From assembly GCA_947475225.1 (NCBI GenBank), contig CANJMQ010000037.1, positions 1 through 36,852 of the forward strand: a stretch of 36,852 nucleotides of DNA, in the 5' to 3' direction. Shown in pieces: positions 1 through 9,144 of this stretch. Source of the DNA: Bradyrhizobiaceae bacterium (lineage in GTDB: Bacteria > Pseudomonadota > Alphaproteobacteria > Rhizobiales > Aestuariivirgaceae). A program made the translations under genes and the position numbers. Below the pieces are notes generated by a model, which did not search any database, had not been told where the DNA came from, and was given only the letters and a program-made list of their open reading frames with translations. Every line of letters begins with the position of its first letter. The first letter of the stretch is position 1.

Positions 1-2
1 CG

Positions 3-893
3 GTCGGCAATCCCTTCGGTCTCGGCGGCACGGTCACCACCGGCATCGTCTCGGCACTCGGCCGTGACATCGGCTCCGGCCCCTATGACAACTTCATGCA
101 GATCGACGCCGCCATCAACCGCGGCAACTCGGGCGGCCCCGCCTTCAACCTCGAGGGCGAAGTCGTCGGCATCAACACCGCGATCTTCTCTCCCTCGGGC
201 GGCTCGGTCGGCATCGGCTTCGCCATCCCGGCGTCGACGGCGCAGAACGTCATCGAGAGCCTGAAGGAGAACGGCAAGGTCACCCGCGGCTGGCTGGGCG
301 TGCAGATCCAGCCGGTGACGGAAGACATCGCCGAGAGCCTGGGCCTCAAGGACGCCAAGGGTGCCATCGTCGCCGATGTGACGGAAGCCTCGCCCGCCCT
401 CGCGGCCGGCGTGAAGCAGGGTGACACCATCCTGAAGATCGACGGCAAGGACATCTCCGACTCGCGTGACCTGTCGCGCCGGGTTGCGGGCATCAAGCCG
501 GGTGACGCGGTTCCGCTCACCATCGTGCGCGATGGCAAGACCATGGACCTCGAGGTGAAGATCGGCACCATGCCGGACGATCCGAAGATGGCCTCCAAGG
601 ATGGCGGTTCGAAGGAAGCCGAGAAGACCGTGTCGCTCGCCGACCTCGGCCTCAAGGTTGCCTCCGCCCAGGACGGCGCGGGCGTCACCGTGATGGAAGT
701 GGCCCCCGGCAGTGCCGCGGCCGACCTCGGCCTCAAGGCCGGTGACACCATCCTCGAAGTGGCCGGCACCGAGGTGCATGCCCCCTCGGATGTGCGCACC
801 GCGCTGAAGGCCAACGACAAGAAGAAGGTCCTCATCCTGGTGAAGACCGACGAAGGCCAGCGCTTCATCGCGCTGCCGACCGCCAAGGGCTAA
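3..893 (+). CDS. degP: DegP/HtrA-family periplasmic serine protease, 5' truncated by the window
   Basis: This is the C-terminal 296 residues of an HtrA/DegP protease-chaperone that degrades misfolded envelope proteins. The reading frame is open from base 3, so the signal peptide and the catalytic His and Asp lie outside the window. Visible are the end of the trypsin-like domain with the GNSGGP motif (catalytic serine codon at 129-131) and the following GIGFAIP substrate-pocket stretch. Two PDZ domains follow, at about fragment residues 98-185 and 215-290. Two PDZ domains fit DegP/DegQ/MucD rather than single-PDZ DegS. The next genes are a two-component pair, an arrangement consistent with envelope-stress control. 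DegP, DegQ and MucD cannot be separated from this fragment, so the symbol is approximate. Confidence 0.95.
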   Translation, partial: VGNPFGLGGTVTTGIVSALGRDIGSGPYDNFMQIDAAINRGNSGGPAFNLEGEVVGINTAIFSPSGGSVGIGFAIPASTAQNVIESLKENGKVTRGWLGVQIQPVTEDIAESLGLKDAKGAIVADVTEASPALAAGVKQGDTILKIDGKDISDSRDLSRRVAGIKPGDAVPLTIVRDGKTMDLEVKIGTMPDDPKMASKDGGSKEAEKTVSLADLGLKVASAQDGAGVTVMEVAPGSAAADLGLKAGDTILEVAGTEVHAPSDVRTALKANDKKKVLILVKTDEGQRFIALPTAKG

Positions 894-921
894 CCCCAAG
901 CACAAGGGCTAACCCCAAGCA
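884..921 (+). repeat. Perfect 19-bp tandem duplication across the degP stop codon
   Basis: The 19-base unit CAAGGGCTAACCCCAAGCA occurs twice without mismatch or gap (884-902 and 903-921). The first copy contains the degP TAA stop at 891-893. The second therefore repeats the last codons and stop just outside the gene. It looks like a recent slippage or unequal-exchange event and does not change the protein. Confidence 0.95.
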
Positions 922-925
922 GTAG

Positions 926-1018
926 AAGGCACGCGGATCACGCCCCAGCCCCCCGCTCCGCGTCTCGCGTGCCTTTACCGCGGAGGAGGCTGGTCCCGCC
1001 CCGGACCTCCTCCTCCGC
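926..1018 (+). terminator. Two consecutive GC-rich hairpins after degP
   Basis: AAGGCACGCG at 926-935 pairs perfectly with 966-975 (10 bp, 30-nt loop). GCGGAGGAGG at 980-989 pairs perfectly with 1009-1018 (10 bp, 19-nt loop), and CCCCCTTTT lies just after it. They sit between the degP stop and the response-regulator start, so they probably end or attenuate degP transcription. Neither has a clean U-tract directly after the stem, so intrinsic termination is only moderately supported. Confidence 0.5.
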
Positions 1019-1043
1019 GCCCCCTTTTCACCGGAGATGGAAC

Positions 1044-1775
1044 ATGCAAGTTAGTGAGCACGATTCCCACGTCTGGACAGCAACCCCGGCCCGCCATGCC
1101 ATGCGCATCCTAGTCATCGAAGACGATCGCGAAGCCGCCAGCTGGCTGGTGAAGGGCCTGGCCGAGGCTGGCCACGTCGCCGACCTCGCTGCCGATGGCG
1201 AGGAAGGCCTGGGGCTGGCGCTCGAAGCCGTGCACGACGTGCTGATCGTCGACCGCATGCTGCCCAAGATCGATGGTCTCACCATCATCCGCAAGCTGCG
1301 CGAACTCAACATCAAGACTCCGGTGCTGATCCTCTCGGCATTGGCTGACGTCGATGAGCGCGTGAAGGGCCTGCGCGCCGGCGGCGATGACTATCTCGGC
1401 AAGCCCTATGCCTTTGCCGAGCTCATTGCCCGCGTCGAGAACCTCGGCCACCGCGCCAAGGAAACCCCGCAGTCCACCAGGCTGAAGGCGGCGGATCTCG
1501 AGATCGACCTCCTGACCCGCACCGTCACCCGCGCCGGCAAGCCCATCCTGCTGCAGCCGCGCGAGTTCAAGCTGCTCGAATACCTCGTGCGCAACGCCGG
1601 CCACATCGTGACCCGCACCATGCTGCTCGAGAATGTGTGGGACTATCACTTTGATCCGCAAACCAACGTCATTGACGTTCACATCTCCAGGCTGCGCGCC
1701 AAGATCGACAAGGGCCATGACGAGCCCATCCTGCAGACCGTGCGCGGAGCGGGCTACATGATCCGCGACAAGTGA
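1044..1775 (+). CDS. OmpR/PhoB-family response regulator
   Basis: A 243-residue DNA-binding response regulator. The receiver domain starts at MRILVIEDD (residue 20) with the acidic pair D27/D28, the phosphoacceptor D70 in LIVDRMLP, and the conserved lysine in GKPYAF. The C-terminal half is an OmpR-type winged helix (LQPREFKLLEYLVRNAG to VRGAGYMIRDK). I chose ATG 1044 because GGAG lies 7 bases upstream. ATG 1101 gives the shorter classical family start but has no ribosome site. The stop overlaps the GTG of the kinase gene by 4 bases, so the two are probably translationally coupled partners. The signal is unknown; the degP neighbour suggests envelope stress. Confidence 0.93.
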   Translation: MQVSEHDSHVWTATPARHAMRILVIEDDREAASWLVKGLAEAGHVADLAADGEEGLGLALEAVHDVLIVDRMLPKIDGLTIIRKLRELNIKTPVLILSALADVDERVKGLRAGGDDYLGKPYAFAELIARVENLGHRAKETPQSTRLKAADLEIDLLTRTVTRAGKPILLQPREFKLLEYLVRNAGHIVTRTMLLENVWDYHFDPQTNVIDVHISRLRAKIDKGHDEPILQTVRGAGYMIRDK

Positions 1776-3157
1776 CGGGTCCGCTCAAGCTCCTCCGCAC
1801 CTCCACCTTCCGCCTCGCGGCGCTCTACCTGATTCTGTTCGCGGTCTCGGTCGCGGCACTTCTGGGCTACGTCTACTGGAACACCGCCGTGCTGCTGCAG
1901 GAGCAGACGGACTACACGATCCAGGCCGAAGTACAGGCGCTGTCCGACCAGTACCAGCTGCGCGGCATCAACGGCATCCTCGACACGGTGCGCCGCCGCA
2001 GCACTGACGACACCGGTGCTGTCTATCTGCTCGCTGCACCCGCCGGCCAGCGCATTGCCGGCAACCTCGATGATCTGCCCGTCATGCCCAAGGGCGATGC
2101 CAACTGGATCGAGTTCCCGCTCGGCGTCCAGAACGGCGCCACGCGTGAAAACCACGTGGCGCGCGCCTTCTTCACGGACCTGCCCGGCGGCTTCAAGCTG
2201 ATCGTCGGTCGTGACGTGGAACCGCTTCGGCAATTCGCCACCATCATCCGCCGGACGATCTATTATGCGCTGGCCATCGCACTGGTGCTGGGCCTTGGCG
2301 GCGGCCTTCTCATGAGCCGCAACTTCCTGCGCCGGGTGGACGCCATCACCGAAGCGAGCCGCACCATCATGGCCGGCAACATGTCCGGCCGGATGCCGGT
2401 GGCGGGCTCCAACGACGAGCTTGACCGCCTCGCCCTGGCGCTCAACGAGATGCTCGACCAGATCGAGAGCCTGATGGGCGCCATGAAGGAGGTCTCCTCC
2501 AATGTCGCGCATGACCTCAAGACGCCCTTGACCCGCATCAAGGCCCGCGTCGAGGCGGCCCTGCGCTCAGGCTCCGAAACGGAATACCGTGCGGCACTCG
2601 AGAACACGGTCGATGAATCAGACCGCCTGCTCGACACCTTCAACGCGCTGCTCTCCATTGCCCGCGCTGAGGCCGGCCAGGCGCGGGGCGGCCTCTCTGC
2701 CGTGGATGTGAGCGAACTCATCGCCGACGTGGCCGAGCTCTATGAGCCGATGGCGGAGGAGGAAGGCGGCACGCTTGTCGCCAGCGCCGCCCCCGGCCTG
2801 CATGTGCTGGGCGACCGCCAGTTGCTGGCCCAGGCCCTCACCAACCTCCTCGACAATGCGCTGAAGTACGGCGCCCGCGACGGCGAGACGCCGCAGATCA
2901 CGGTGTCGGGCGCGCTGGAGGACGACAAGGTGGTCATCACCGTCGCCGACCACGGCCCCGGCATTCCCGCCGAAGACCGGGGCCGCGTCACCGACCGTTT
3001 CGTCCGCCTCGACGAAAGCCGCACCAAGCCCGGCAACGGACTGGGCCTCAGTCTGGTGTGGGGCGTCATGAAACTCCACAAGGGCGCACTGGTGCTGGAA
3101 GACAATGCACCGGGGCTGAAGGCGAGCCTGGTGCTGCCGATACGCACGCCAGCTTGA
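1772..3157 (+). CDS. Membrane sensor histidine kinase, partner of the upstream regulator
   Basis: A 461-residue transmembrane histidine kinase beginning with GTG in a GTGA overlap with the regulator stop. Order of parts: TM1 at about residues 12-36, a periplasmic sensor of about 125 residues, TM2 at about 164-184, then HAMP to about 240. The HisKA motif SNVAHDLKTPLTR carries phospho-acceptor H247. The ATPase domain has the N box LLDNALKYG (about residue 362), the G1 box VADHGPGIP and the G2 box GNGLGLSLV. All catalytic motifs are intact. It should phosphorylate the regulator encoded just upstream. The periplasmic domain has no motif I recognise. Confidence 0.93.
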   Translation: MTGPLKLLRTSTFRLAALYLILFAVSVAALLGYVYWNTAVLLQEQTDYTIQAEVQALSDQYQLRGINGILDTVRRRSTDDTGAVYLLAAPAGQRIAGNLDDLPVMPKGDANWIEFPLGVQNGATRENHVARAFFTDLPGGFKLIVGRDVEPLRQFATIIRRTIYYALAIALVLGLGGGLLMSRNFLRRVDAITEASRTIMAGNMSGRMPVAGSNDELDRLALALNEMLDQIESLMGAMKEVSSNVAHDLKTPLTRIKARVEAALRSGSETEYRAALENTVDESDRLLDTFNALLSIARAEAGQARGGLSAVDVSELIADVAELYEPMAEEEGGTLVASAAPGLHVLGDRQLLAQALTNLLDNALKYGARDGETPQITVSGALEDDKVVITVADHGPGIPAEDRGRVTDRFVRLDESRTKPGNGLGLSLVWGVMKLHKGALVLEDNAPGLKASLVLPIRTPA

Positions 3158-3339
3158 TCGGCGAAAACGTTCTCACCCCAAGATTTTATCTTCTTACGGA
3201 AAATTTTAACACCTAAAAGGATTGCAAAAAAATTTTATACTTGCGGGGCGCCAACAGATAACGCAGGGACAGCCAGCTCCTCAAAAAGGATGAGTGGGGA
3301 GAAGATGAAGATTCCTTCACCAACTGGAGTTGGCTGGCC
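3158..3339 (+). promoter_or_regulatory. AT-rich leader upstream of the RHS gene
   Basis: This 182-base gap is strikingly AT-rich compared with the GC-rich flanks, especially 3180-3240, with several A and T runs and a TATACT hexamer at about 3234-3239 that could be a -10 box. No convincing -35 element sits at 16-18 bases. The base composition fits the low-GC upstream DNA of horizontally acquired or H-NS/MucR-type silenced genes. The presence of a promoter is inferred. Confidence 0.4.
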
Positions 3340-3343
3340 ATGA
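3290..3343 (+). CDS. Possible 17-residue leader peptide overlapping the RHS start
   Basis: ATG at 3290 opens a 17-codon frame (MSGEKMKIPSPTGVGWP) whose TGA at 3341-3343 overlaps the ATG of the RHS gene at 3340 as ATGA. An internal ATG at 3305 has GGGGAG just before it, though closer than ideal. The arrangement would allow translational coupling of the RHS gene. It is short and without homologue evidence, so it may be chance. Confidence 0.25.
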   Translation: MSGEKMKIPSPTGVGWP

Positions 3344-6300
3344 GCAAGATGCGCGACGTTTCCCACTTCTCGCAATCGGCGGATCGCGGTCCTCAGCACA
3401 CCGTACGCCGCAGTCCCTTCCGCGCTACGCTGTCGGGTGCACTTGCCATTCTGTTCATGTGCTGTTGCGTCTGGGCGACGAGTTCATCTCCCGCCGCTGC
3501 TGGCGTCTGGTATGACTGCCCGGTCGGCATGCACAGGTTTCTGGGCTGTGTGCAGCCTGACAAGCCGCCGCCTACCAACTGCCCGTTGATCGCTGGCGAT
3601 CCGGTGGATGTGCTCACCGGCCGACTTTCCGAGGAGGTGACGGATTGGTCGTCGGGAGGCCTCTTTCCGCTTGAACTGAAGCGCTCATACACCAGCACAG
3701 CGCTGACGCTGGACGCCAGCCCCTATTCGAGTCTTGGCCGGGGTTGGCGCAGCAATTTCGACGCGCGGGTGCGGTTGAACGCGTCATCCGCCACCGGAGC
3801 CGATTGGGCCCACTTCATCCTTCCGGATACCATGGAGTATAATTTCAACAAGCAGAATGGCGCGTGGCAGTTCATGGCCATGGATTGGAAAGGCTCCTAC
3901 TGGCCCAACCTTACACTTACGGCCACGAAACGAACCGATATGGATGTCACACTTGCCGCTGAAGGCGAGCAATTTGTGCTCCGCACGCCCAATGGGGTGA
4001 AATATGTCTTCGATACGGCCACCCATGCGCCTGATCCGCAATGGCACGTGGATGGCTACCGCACCCAGTTGCTCTCGGAGATCCGGTTTCCCGGGGGCTA
4101 TGTCCAGAAGATTACCTACAGTGGCGATTATCCGTTTCGCATCTTTGATAATCTTGGCCGCTGGATCGAAATGCAGTTCTCAAAGGCGTCCGCACGGTCC
4201 ACCCTGCTGTCGCAGGTGTTGACGAGCGACGGCACAATCCTGAAATACTCCTATCAGGACCGCCTTCCGGGTCTGACCTCTAATTCCGCCATTGACTTCA
4301 TGGCGCTATCAGCAGTTTCCTATCCTGATCTTACCCCCGCCATTGATACGGACAATCCCAAGGTCGGCTATCAGTATCTCGATGAACCGGGCAGGCCCGG
4401 CCTGCTGTTGACCGGCATGACCGACGAGCGCGGCGTGCGTTTCGCCAGCTGGAGTTATGACAGCAAGGGCAGGGTGCTGAGCTCGGAACATGCCGGCGGC
4501 CAAGACCGAACGCAGTTCGCCTATGACGACGCGAACAGTGTGGTCACCGTCACCAATCCACTGGGCAGGTCAACGCGATACAGCTATCGCATGAACCCCG
4601 GTTTCGTTCGCCAGCTGGTGGCTGTCGGCGGCATCGCCACACCCGGCTGCGCAGCCAGCAACACGCGCTACGATTATGATTCGAACGGCTTCCGCAGCAA
4701 GGCGACGGATTCGGAAGGTCGGGTGACGACTTGGGTGCGCGACGGCCGTGGTCGACCGCTCACCACCACAGAGGCTGCCGGAACCCCCCAGGCGAGGGTG
4801 ACGACCATGACGTGGCAGGCGGGCGGTTCACTTCCGCTCACGGTCAATTGGCCCGGACAGGTGAGAACCTTCACCTACAATGCGTCGGGCCAGGTTACAG
4901 GCGATACTGCGACCGATCCGGCAGGGCCCAGAGAGGCACGAACGACAAGCTACGCCTTCACCTCCTATCGGCCTCCTGCAGTAACGCCGCCGGGACCAAC
5001 GGGCGCTCCCTTGTCCGATGTCGTGATCCCGGTCGCGAATCGAGGCGCGGATCAGGGCGTTTCCGGGTGGTTCAACCTCATTGGTGGGCTCTCTGTCGCC
5101 GCCAATCCCGGCAGTGCGTGTCCACCCTCCAACCCATGTTTTTTCGCCGCGCCGAATGGGTTGACGATCGCTGTTCAGGATGTTGCGGTGCCTCCTGCGC
5201 GCTACGCGGAGGTGGACTCAGGCAGCCGCGCTGCCAAAGTCACCTGGCTGCAGAACGGTTCGGATCTGGGGTCGGTCAATCTTCTGTATCTGGACAGCGC
5301 CGGATCGGCCATCGGCTCGCTCGTGACATCAACCCTGCAAAACGTGTCATCTCAGAGTTGGACCGACCGAAGCCAGTCCGGGGCCATTCCCTCCGGCACC
5401 AGAGCTATTCGCATTGTTATTCTCGCGATCCGCTCTGGGACCGACGTGCTCATCGATGATATCGCCCTGAAGCTCGTGCCTGACGGAAAGTCTGCCCCAA
5501 ATCCATTCCTCATGGTCGTCAATCCGTCGGGATTGCAAGGTTCGGTAACTGGCTGGACCACCGGCGGCGCACAGGGACCCGCAATTGTCGCAACGGCACA
5601 GCAGCCCTGCACTTTCTGTACCTATTTCACCAATGCAGATACGGCGACGGGCGCGTCAAGCGCCGCACAGGTTCTGACCATTCCCGCAGACCGGATTGCC
5701 GAAATCGACTCGGCCCGCAGGGGGCTCGATATCTCCTGGCTGGCATGGGCAAATCAGCGAGAGGGGGAGATCTCGGCATCGGCCGAGTTTTTGGACGCCG
5801 CTGGCACACGCGTTCTGGGCAGGCGGTTTTTTGTCTCCACGGTATCGACGGCTGCCCTCACGCGCCAGCTTTTCAATGTCCCAGTCATTCCTTCGGGCAC
5901 ACGGCGCGTCAGGCTGACATTCTCAACCAGTTTCTTGCCAATTGCAGTTGGGTCCCGTGTCGCCGGCTGGTCGGACGTGAATGTCCAGCTTGTTCCACCA
6001 GCATCGCCGCCGACGGCTGTGGTCGATCTGCTCACCAGCGTCGATGGGTCGCTCCCCGGTGGCGCCGATACCGTGCGCTACGCCTATGACGCATCCGGCA
6101 ACCTAACGTCCGTCACCAATGAACTGGGCCAAGTCACCCGCATCATCAAACTCGATGCCGGCGGGCGTCCGCTGAGCGTCACCGATCCCAACGGCATCGC
6201 CACCGCCATGGCTTATGACCCTCGCGGGCGGCTCACTTCGGTGACCGTCAATCCCGGCGCCGCCCAGGCCCGCACCATCATCGCTTATGATGCGGCAGGC

Positions 6301-8754
6301 CAGGTCACACGGGTGACCTCGCCCGACGGGTCCTTCCTCGCCTACACATGGAACGATGCACGGCGGCTCACATCCGTCACCAACAACGCAAGCGAGCGCA
6401 TCGACAATACCTACAACGCCAATGGCGACCAGACTTCGCGTACCGTGAAATCCGCCTCGGGCGCCATCCTTCGCCAGCAGTCGGCCCTTTTCGACGAGCT
6501 CGGCCGGCTGATGCGCTCGATCGGCGCCGCCGGCCAGCAGACGCTATTCAAATATGACCGCACCGACAACCTCACCGAGGTGAAAGATCCGCGCGGCGGC
6601 CTGTTCGCCTATGCCTATGACGGGCTGCAGAACCTCGCCAGCCTGACGGATCAGACGGGCGCCCGCACCGGCCTCACGCGCGATGCGCAGAGCGAAGTCA
6701 CCGCCTACCGCGATCCCCGCGGCCTAACCACGGCTTACGTCCGCAACGGATTCGGCGAAATCACCCAGGAAAGCGGCCCGGACGTTGGCACCACGGTGAT
6801 CGTGCGTGACAAGCGCGGGCTGGCCACGAAGATCACCGATCCGCGCGGTGCCATCACCCTGCTCACCTATGACGCCGCAGGCCGCCTGGTGGAGGAGGCC
6901 TACCCGGCCGATCCGTCCCAGGACGTCAGCTACTTCTATGACGACACAGCGAACGGCAACAAGGGTATCGGCCGGCTGACGGGCGTAATCGACGCCTCCG
7001 GTGCCATGTCTCGTTATTATGACGCGCTTGGCCGCGTCATCGCCGAAACCCGCATCATCGCCGGCAAGAGCTATTCCACCACCTATGCCTATAATGCGGC
7101 GGGCCGCATCACCGCCATCACCTATCCCTCTGGCCGTGTGGTGAGTTACACGCGCGATGCGCTCGGCCGCGTCACCGCCGTCACCACGAAGGCCACCGCC
7201 GCCGATCCGCCGCTGACCGTGGCAAGCGGTATCGCCTGGAGCCCCATGTCGAGCCGGCTCACGGCGCTCACCCATGGGAACGGGCTCACCGCCGCTCGCG
7301 CCTATGACGGCGATGGCCGCCTGACGTCCGTCAAGCTGGCCAACGGCGCCACCCGCCTCGTTGACCTGTCCTACGCTTATGCTGACGGCATGAACCTCAC
7401 CGCAGTCAACGACAATCTGGCCGCCGCAAATTCCGTGGCGCTGGCCTATGATGCCGCCCAGCGGCTCGCGTCTGCGCGCGGCCCCTGGGGCGGCCTCACC
7501 TATGCCTACACCCCCAATGGCGACCGCTCGCAGGAGGTGTTGACACCGCCCGGTGGAACGGCGCTCACCACGGTTCTGAGCTATCCCGCCACCTCCAACC
7601 GCCTCGCCTCCACCAGCGCGGGCAGTATCACCACGCGCGCCTTCAGCTATGATGCTGCGGGCAATCTCGTCACCCAGGTCATGGGCCCGCTGCGGCTGGC
7701 CTTCGCCTACAATCAGCGCAACCGTCCTGTCACCGTCACCCGCACGGGCGACGGCACGCAGACCTCGACTTACCTCTACAACGCGCTGGAGCAGATGGTG
7801 CAGCGCTCCAGCAATGCGCCGGGCGGCCCCGCGGGCACGGTGCATTACATCTACGGTCTCGATGGCTCGCTGCTGGCGGAGGCGGACGGCTCCACGGGCA
7901 AGACGCTGAGGGACTATATCTGGCTACCCATGGGTGACGCCTCGCCCGCCGCCGACAACGACAATGAGGAGGGCGCCTCGCCCCCACCACTGCCCGTCGG
8001 CCTGGTTACGGGCGTCAACACCACCACTCCCCAGTTCCTCATGGTCCACGCCGACCACCTCGGCCGCCCGCTTCGCCTGACGGATGCCACCCGCGCCACC
8101 GTTTGGGCTGCGGCCTATGATCCCTTCGGCCAGCCCTGGCAGATCACCGGCACGGTGGAGCAAAACCTCCGCTTCCCCGGCCAGTACTTCCTCATCGAAA
8201 CCGGCCTGAGCTACAACTGGCACCGCATCTACGACCCGGCAACAGGGAGATACACCCAGCCCGACCCGCTGCGGTTTGTCGATGGGCTGAGTGTCTATGG
8301 CTATGCCGGGGCGAGCCCGATGATGCGGGTGGATCCGGAGGGGGAACAGGTCCGAATACCAATCCCCGGCGCTCCGCCAATTGGGCCGGGGCCGTACCGA
8401 GGTAATAAGTCGGGACCTGACTGGAAGCCGGGGCTCAAGCCAAGGTGGCCAGCACAGCCTCCTGGAATGATCGACTACATTTGGAACGGGTGCGAGTGGA
8501 TACTTAGGCGCTTCTCATCCGGGAGCGGTGGGGGTGGGGGAGACGATGATGATGACAAACGCTGCCAAAGAGTTGAAAGTGAGTGCCGTGAACGCTGTGT
8601 TATGGTTCTCGACAACGCCGCCCTACCAGACAGACAATCGATGAATTATCACCGATGCGTAAATCAGTGCAGGCATGATCAACGCTGTGGAGGACAGGAC
8701 TACTCAGATGGATGGGATAATGGAAGACTTGGCACCCCTCGCCCATGGCAGTGA
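3340..8754 (+). CDS. Secreted RHS/YD-repeat protein with cysteine-rich C-terminal tip
   Basis: An 1804-residue RHS-family protein. RHS proteins form a hollow beta-cocoon that encloses a variable C-terminal tip, often a toxin. Residues 31-53 are a hydrophobic secretion signal after a long basic N region. A DUF6531-like segment starts near residue 87 (GDPVDVLTGR). Two homologous modules of about 160 residues each (about 559-720 and 722-888) interrupt the repeats. YD repeats run from about 910 to 1510. The RHS core domain (about 1532-1666) ends with ASPMMRVDPEG. The remaining ~137-residue tip has a Gly-rich linker, DDDDDK and the pattern C-X6-C-X3-C-X19-C-X3-C-X5-C. Tip DNA is visibly lower in GC. 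A small gene overlaps the 3' end by 10 bases. Toxin activity is inferred; no catalytic motif is recognised in the tip. Confidence 0.93.
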   Translation: MSKMRDVSHFSQSADRGPQHTVRRSPFRATLSGALAILFMCCCVWATSSSPAAAGVWYDCPVGMHRFLGCVQPDKPPPTNCPLIAGDPVDVLTGRLSEEVTDWSSGGLFPLELKRSYTSTALTLDASPYSSLGRGWRSNFDARVRLNASSATGADWAHFILPDTMEYNFNKQNGAWQFMAMDWKGSYWPNLTLTATKRTDMDVTLAAEGEQFVLRTPNGVKYVFDTATHAPDPQWHVDGYRTQLLSEIRFPGGYVQKITYSGDYPFRIFDNLGRWIEMQFSKASARSTLLSQVLTSDGTILKYSYQDRLPGLTSNSAIDFMALSAVSYPDLTPAIDTDNPKVGYQYLDEPGRPGLLLTGMTDERGVRFASWSYDSKGRVLSSEHAGGQDRTQFAYDDANSVVTVTNPLGRSTRYSYRMNPGFVRQLVAVGGIATPGCAASNTRYDYDSNGFRSKATDSEGRVTTWVRDGRGRPLTTTEAAGTPQARVTTMTWQAGGSLPLTVNWPGQVRTFTYNASGQVTGDTATDPAGPREARTTSYAFTSYRPPAVTPPGPTGAPLSDVVIPVANRGADQGVSGWFNLIGGLSVAANPGSACPPSNPCFFAAPNGLTIAVQDVAVPPARYAEVDSGSRAAKVTWLQNGSDLGSVNLLYLDSAGSAIGSLVTSTLQNVSSQSWTDRSQSGAIPSGTRAIRIVILAIRSGTDVLIDDIALKLVPDGKSAPNPFLMVVNPSGLQGSVTGWTTGGAQGPAIVATAQQPCTFCTYFTNADTATGASSAAQVLTIPADRIAEIDSARRGLDISWLAWANQREGEISASAEFLDAAGTRVLGRRFFVSTVSTAALTRQLFNVPVIPSGTRRVRLTFSTSFLPIAVGSRVAGWSDVNVQLVPPASPPTAVVDLLTSVDGSLPGGADTVRYAYDASGNLTSVTNELGQVTRIIKLDAGGRPLSVTDPNGIATAMAYDPRGRLTSVTVNPGAAQARTIIAYDAAGQVTRVTSPDGSFLAYTWNDARRLTSVTNNASERIDNTYNANGDQTSRTVKSASGAILRQQSALFDELGRLMRSIGAAGQQTLFKYDRTDNLTEVKDPRGGLFAYAYDGLQNLASLTDQTGARTGLTRDAQSEVTAYRDPRGLTTAYVRNGFGEITQESGPDVGTTVIVRDKRGLATKITDPRGAITLLTYDAAGRLVEEAYPADPSQDVSYFYDDTANGNKGIGRLTGVIDASGAMSRYYDALGRVIAETRIIAGKSYSTTYAYNAAGRITAITYPSGRVVSYTRDALGRVTAVTTKATAADPPLTVASGIAWSPMSSRLTALTHGNGLTAARAYDGDGRLTSVKLANGATRLVDLSYAYADGMNLTAVNDNLAAANSVALAYDAAQRLASARGPWGGLTYAYTPNGDRSQEVLTPPGGTALTTVLSYPATSNRLASTSAGSITTRAFSYDAAGNLVTQVMGPLRLAFAYNQRNRPVTVTRTGDGTQTSTYLYNALEQMVQRSSNAPGGPAGTVHYIYGLDGSLLAEADGSTGKTLRDYIWLPMGDASPAADNDNEEGASPPPLPVGLVTGVNTTTPQFLMVHADHLGRPLRLTDATRATVWAAAYDPFGQPWQITGTVEQNLRFPGQYFLIETGLSYNWHRIYDPATGRYTQPDPLRFVDGLSVYGYAGASPMMRVDPEGEQVRIPIPGAPPIGPGPYRGNKSGPDWKPGLKPRWPAQPPGMIDYIWNGCEWILRRFSSGSGGGGGDDDDDKRCQRVESECRERCVMVLDNAALPDRQSMNYHRCVNQCRHDQRCGGQDYSDGWDNGRLGTPRPWQ
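7936..8318 (+). repeat. RHS core segment, upstream copy of a 383-bp direct repeat
   Basis: This segment encodes the RHS core just before the tip. It is repeated without length change at 9160-9542, with scattered, mostly synonymous differences. The duplication points to recombination at the conserved core, the usual route by which RHS loci swap C-terminal tips. Confidence 0.93.
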
Positions 8755-9113
8755 TCGGACAAGTGCACATGAGCCCTGAACATCGAAAAATGGATGAGTT
8801 GTTGGGCCAACTAAAGCTCAAGGTCTCAGAAGTCCTGTCACGCTACTCAGACGAACCGGCAAAGATGCTCTTGGAGGATCTTCTTAACTGTTTGATCAAG
8901 GCATCTGAGACTCACTACCAATTGGTCAGAGTTGAGGAAGGTGAGAGATTCAGACTCCAGGAAAGTGACTATCACGAAATTTTAGATTCATATCTTCCTG
9001 TACTTCGACTTTTTACAACATTGCGAAAATCTTACCCAAAATCTGTCTATGAAATAGCCGTCGTTTGTACGTTTGACGAGGTGCTTGTGCATCACTGTGA
9101 GGGCCAGCAGTAG
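8745..9113 (+). CDS. Small cytosolic protein, putative immunity partner of the RHS tip
   Basis: A 122-residue protein without signal peptide or membrane segment, rich in Leu, Glu and Lys and probably mostly helical. It starts at ATG 8745, ten bases inside the end of the RHS gene; an in-frame ATG at 8769 is an alternative. I do not recognise its family. It is clearly homologous to the product of 9811-10173: the shared C-terminal pattern is HY-x-L, acidic E-rich turn, R-x-x-L, a helix, then K-x-x-YE and a final HH-x-E. Both homologues sit directly after a copy of the same cysteine-rich tip, which is the position of RHS immunity genes. The DNA is lower in GC than the chromosome around it. The immunity role is inferred from position and co-duplication. 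Confidence 0.72.
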   Translation: MAVIGQVHMSPEHRKMDELLGQLKLKVSEVLSRYSDEPAKMLLEDLLNCLIKASETHYQLVRVEEGERFRLQESDYHEILDSYLPVLRLFTTLRKSYPKSVYEIAVVCTFDEVLVHHCEGQQ

Positions 9114-9144
9114 TAAACGCAATTCGTGCAACGGCTCATGGCTT

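Noticed and set aside
8551..8562. DDDDDK resembling an enteropeptidase site or an engineered tag
   Set aside because: It is encoded in an acidic linker of a natural RHS tip with no vector sequence near it, so it is probably chance composition.
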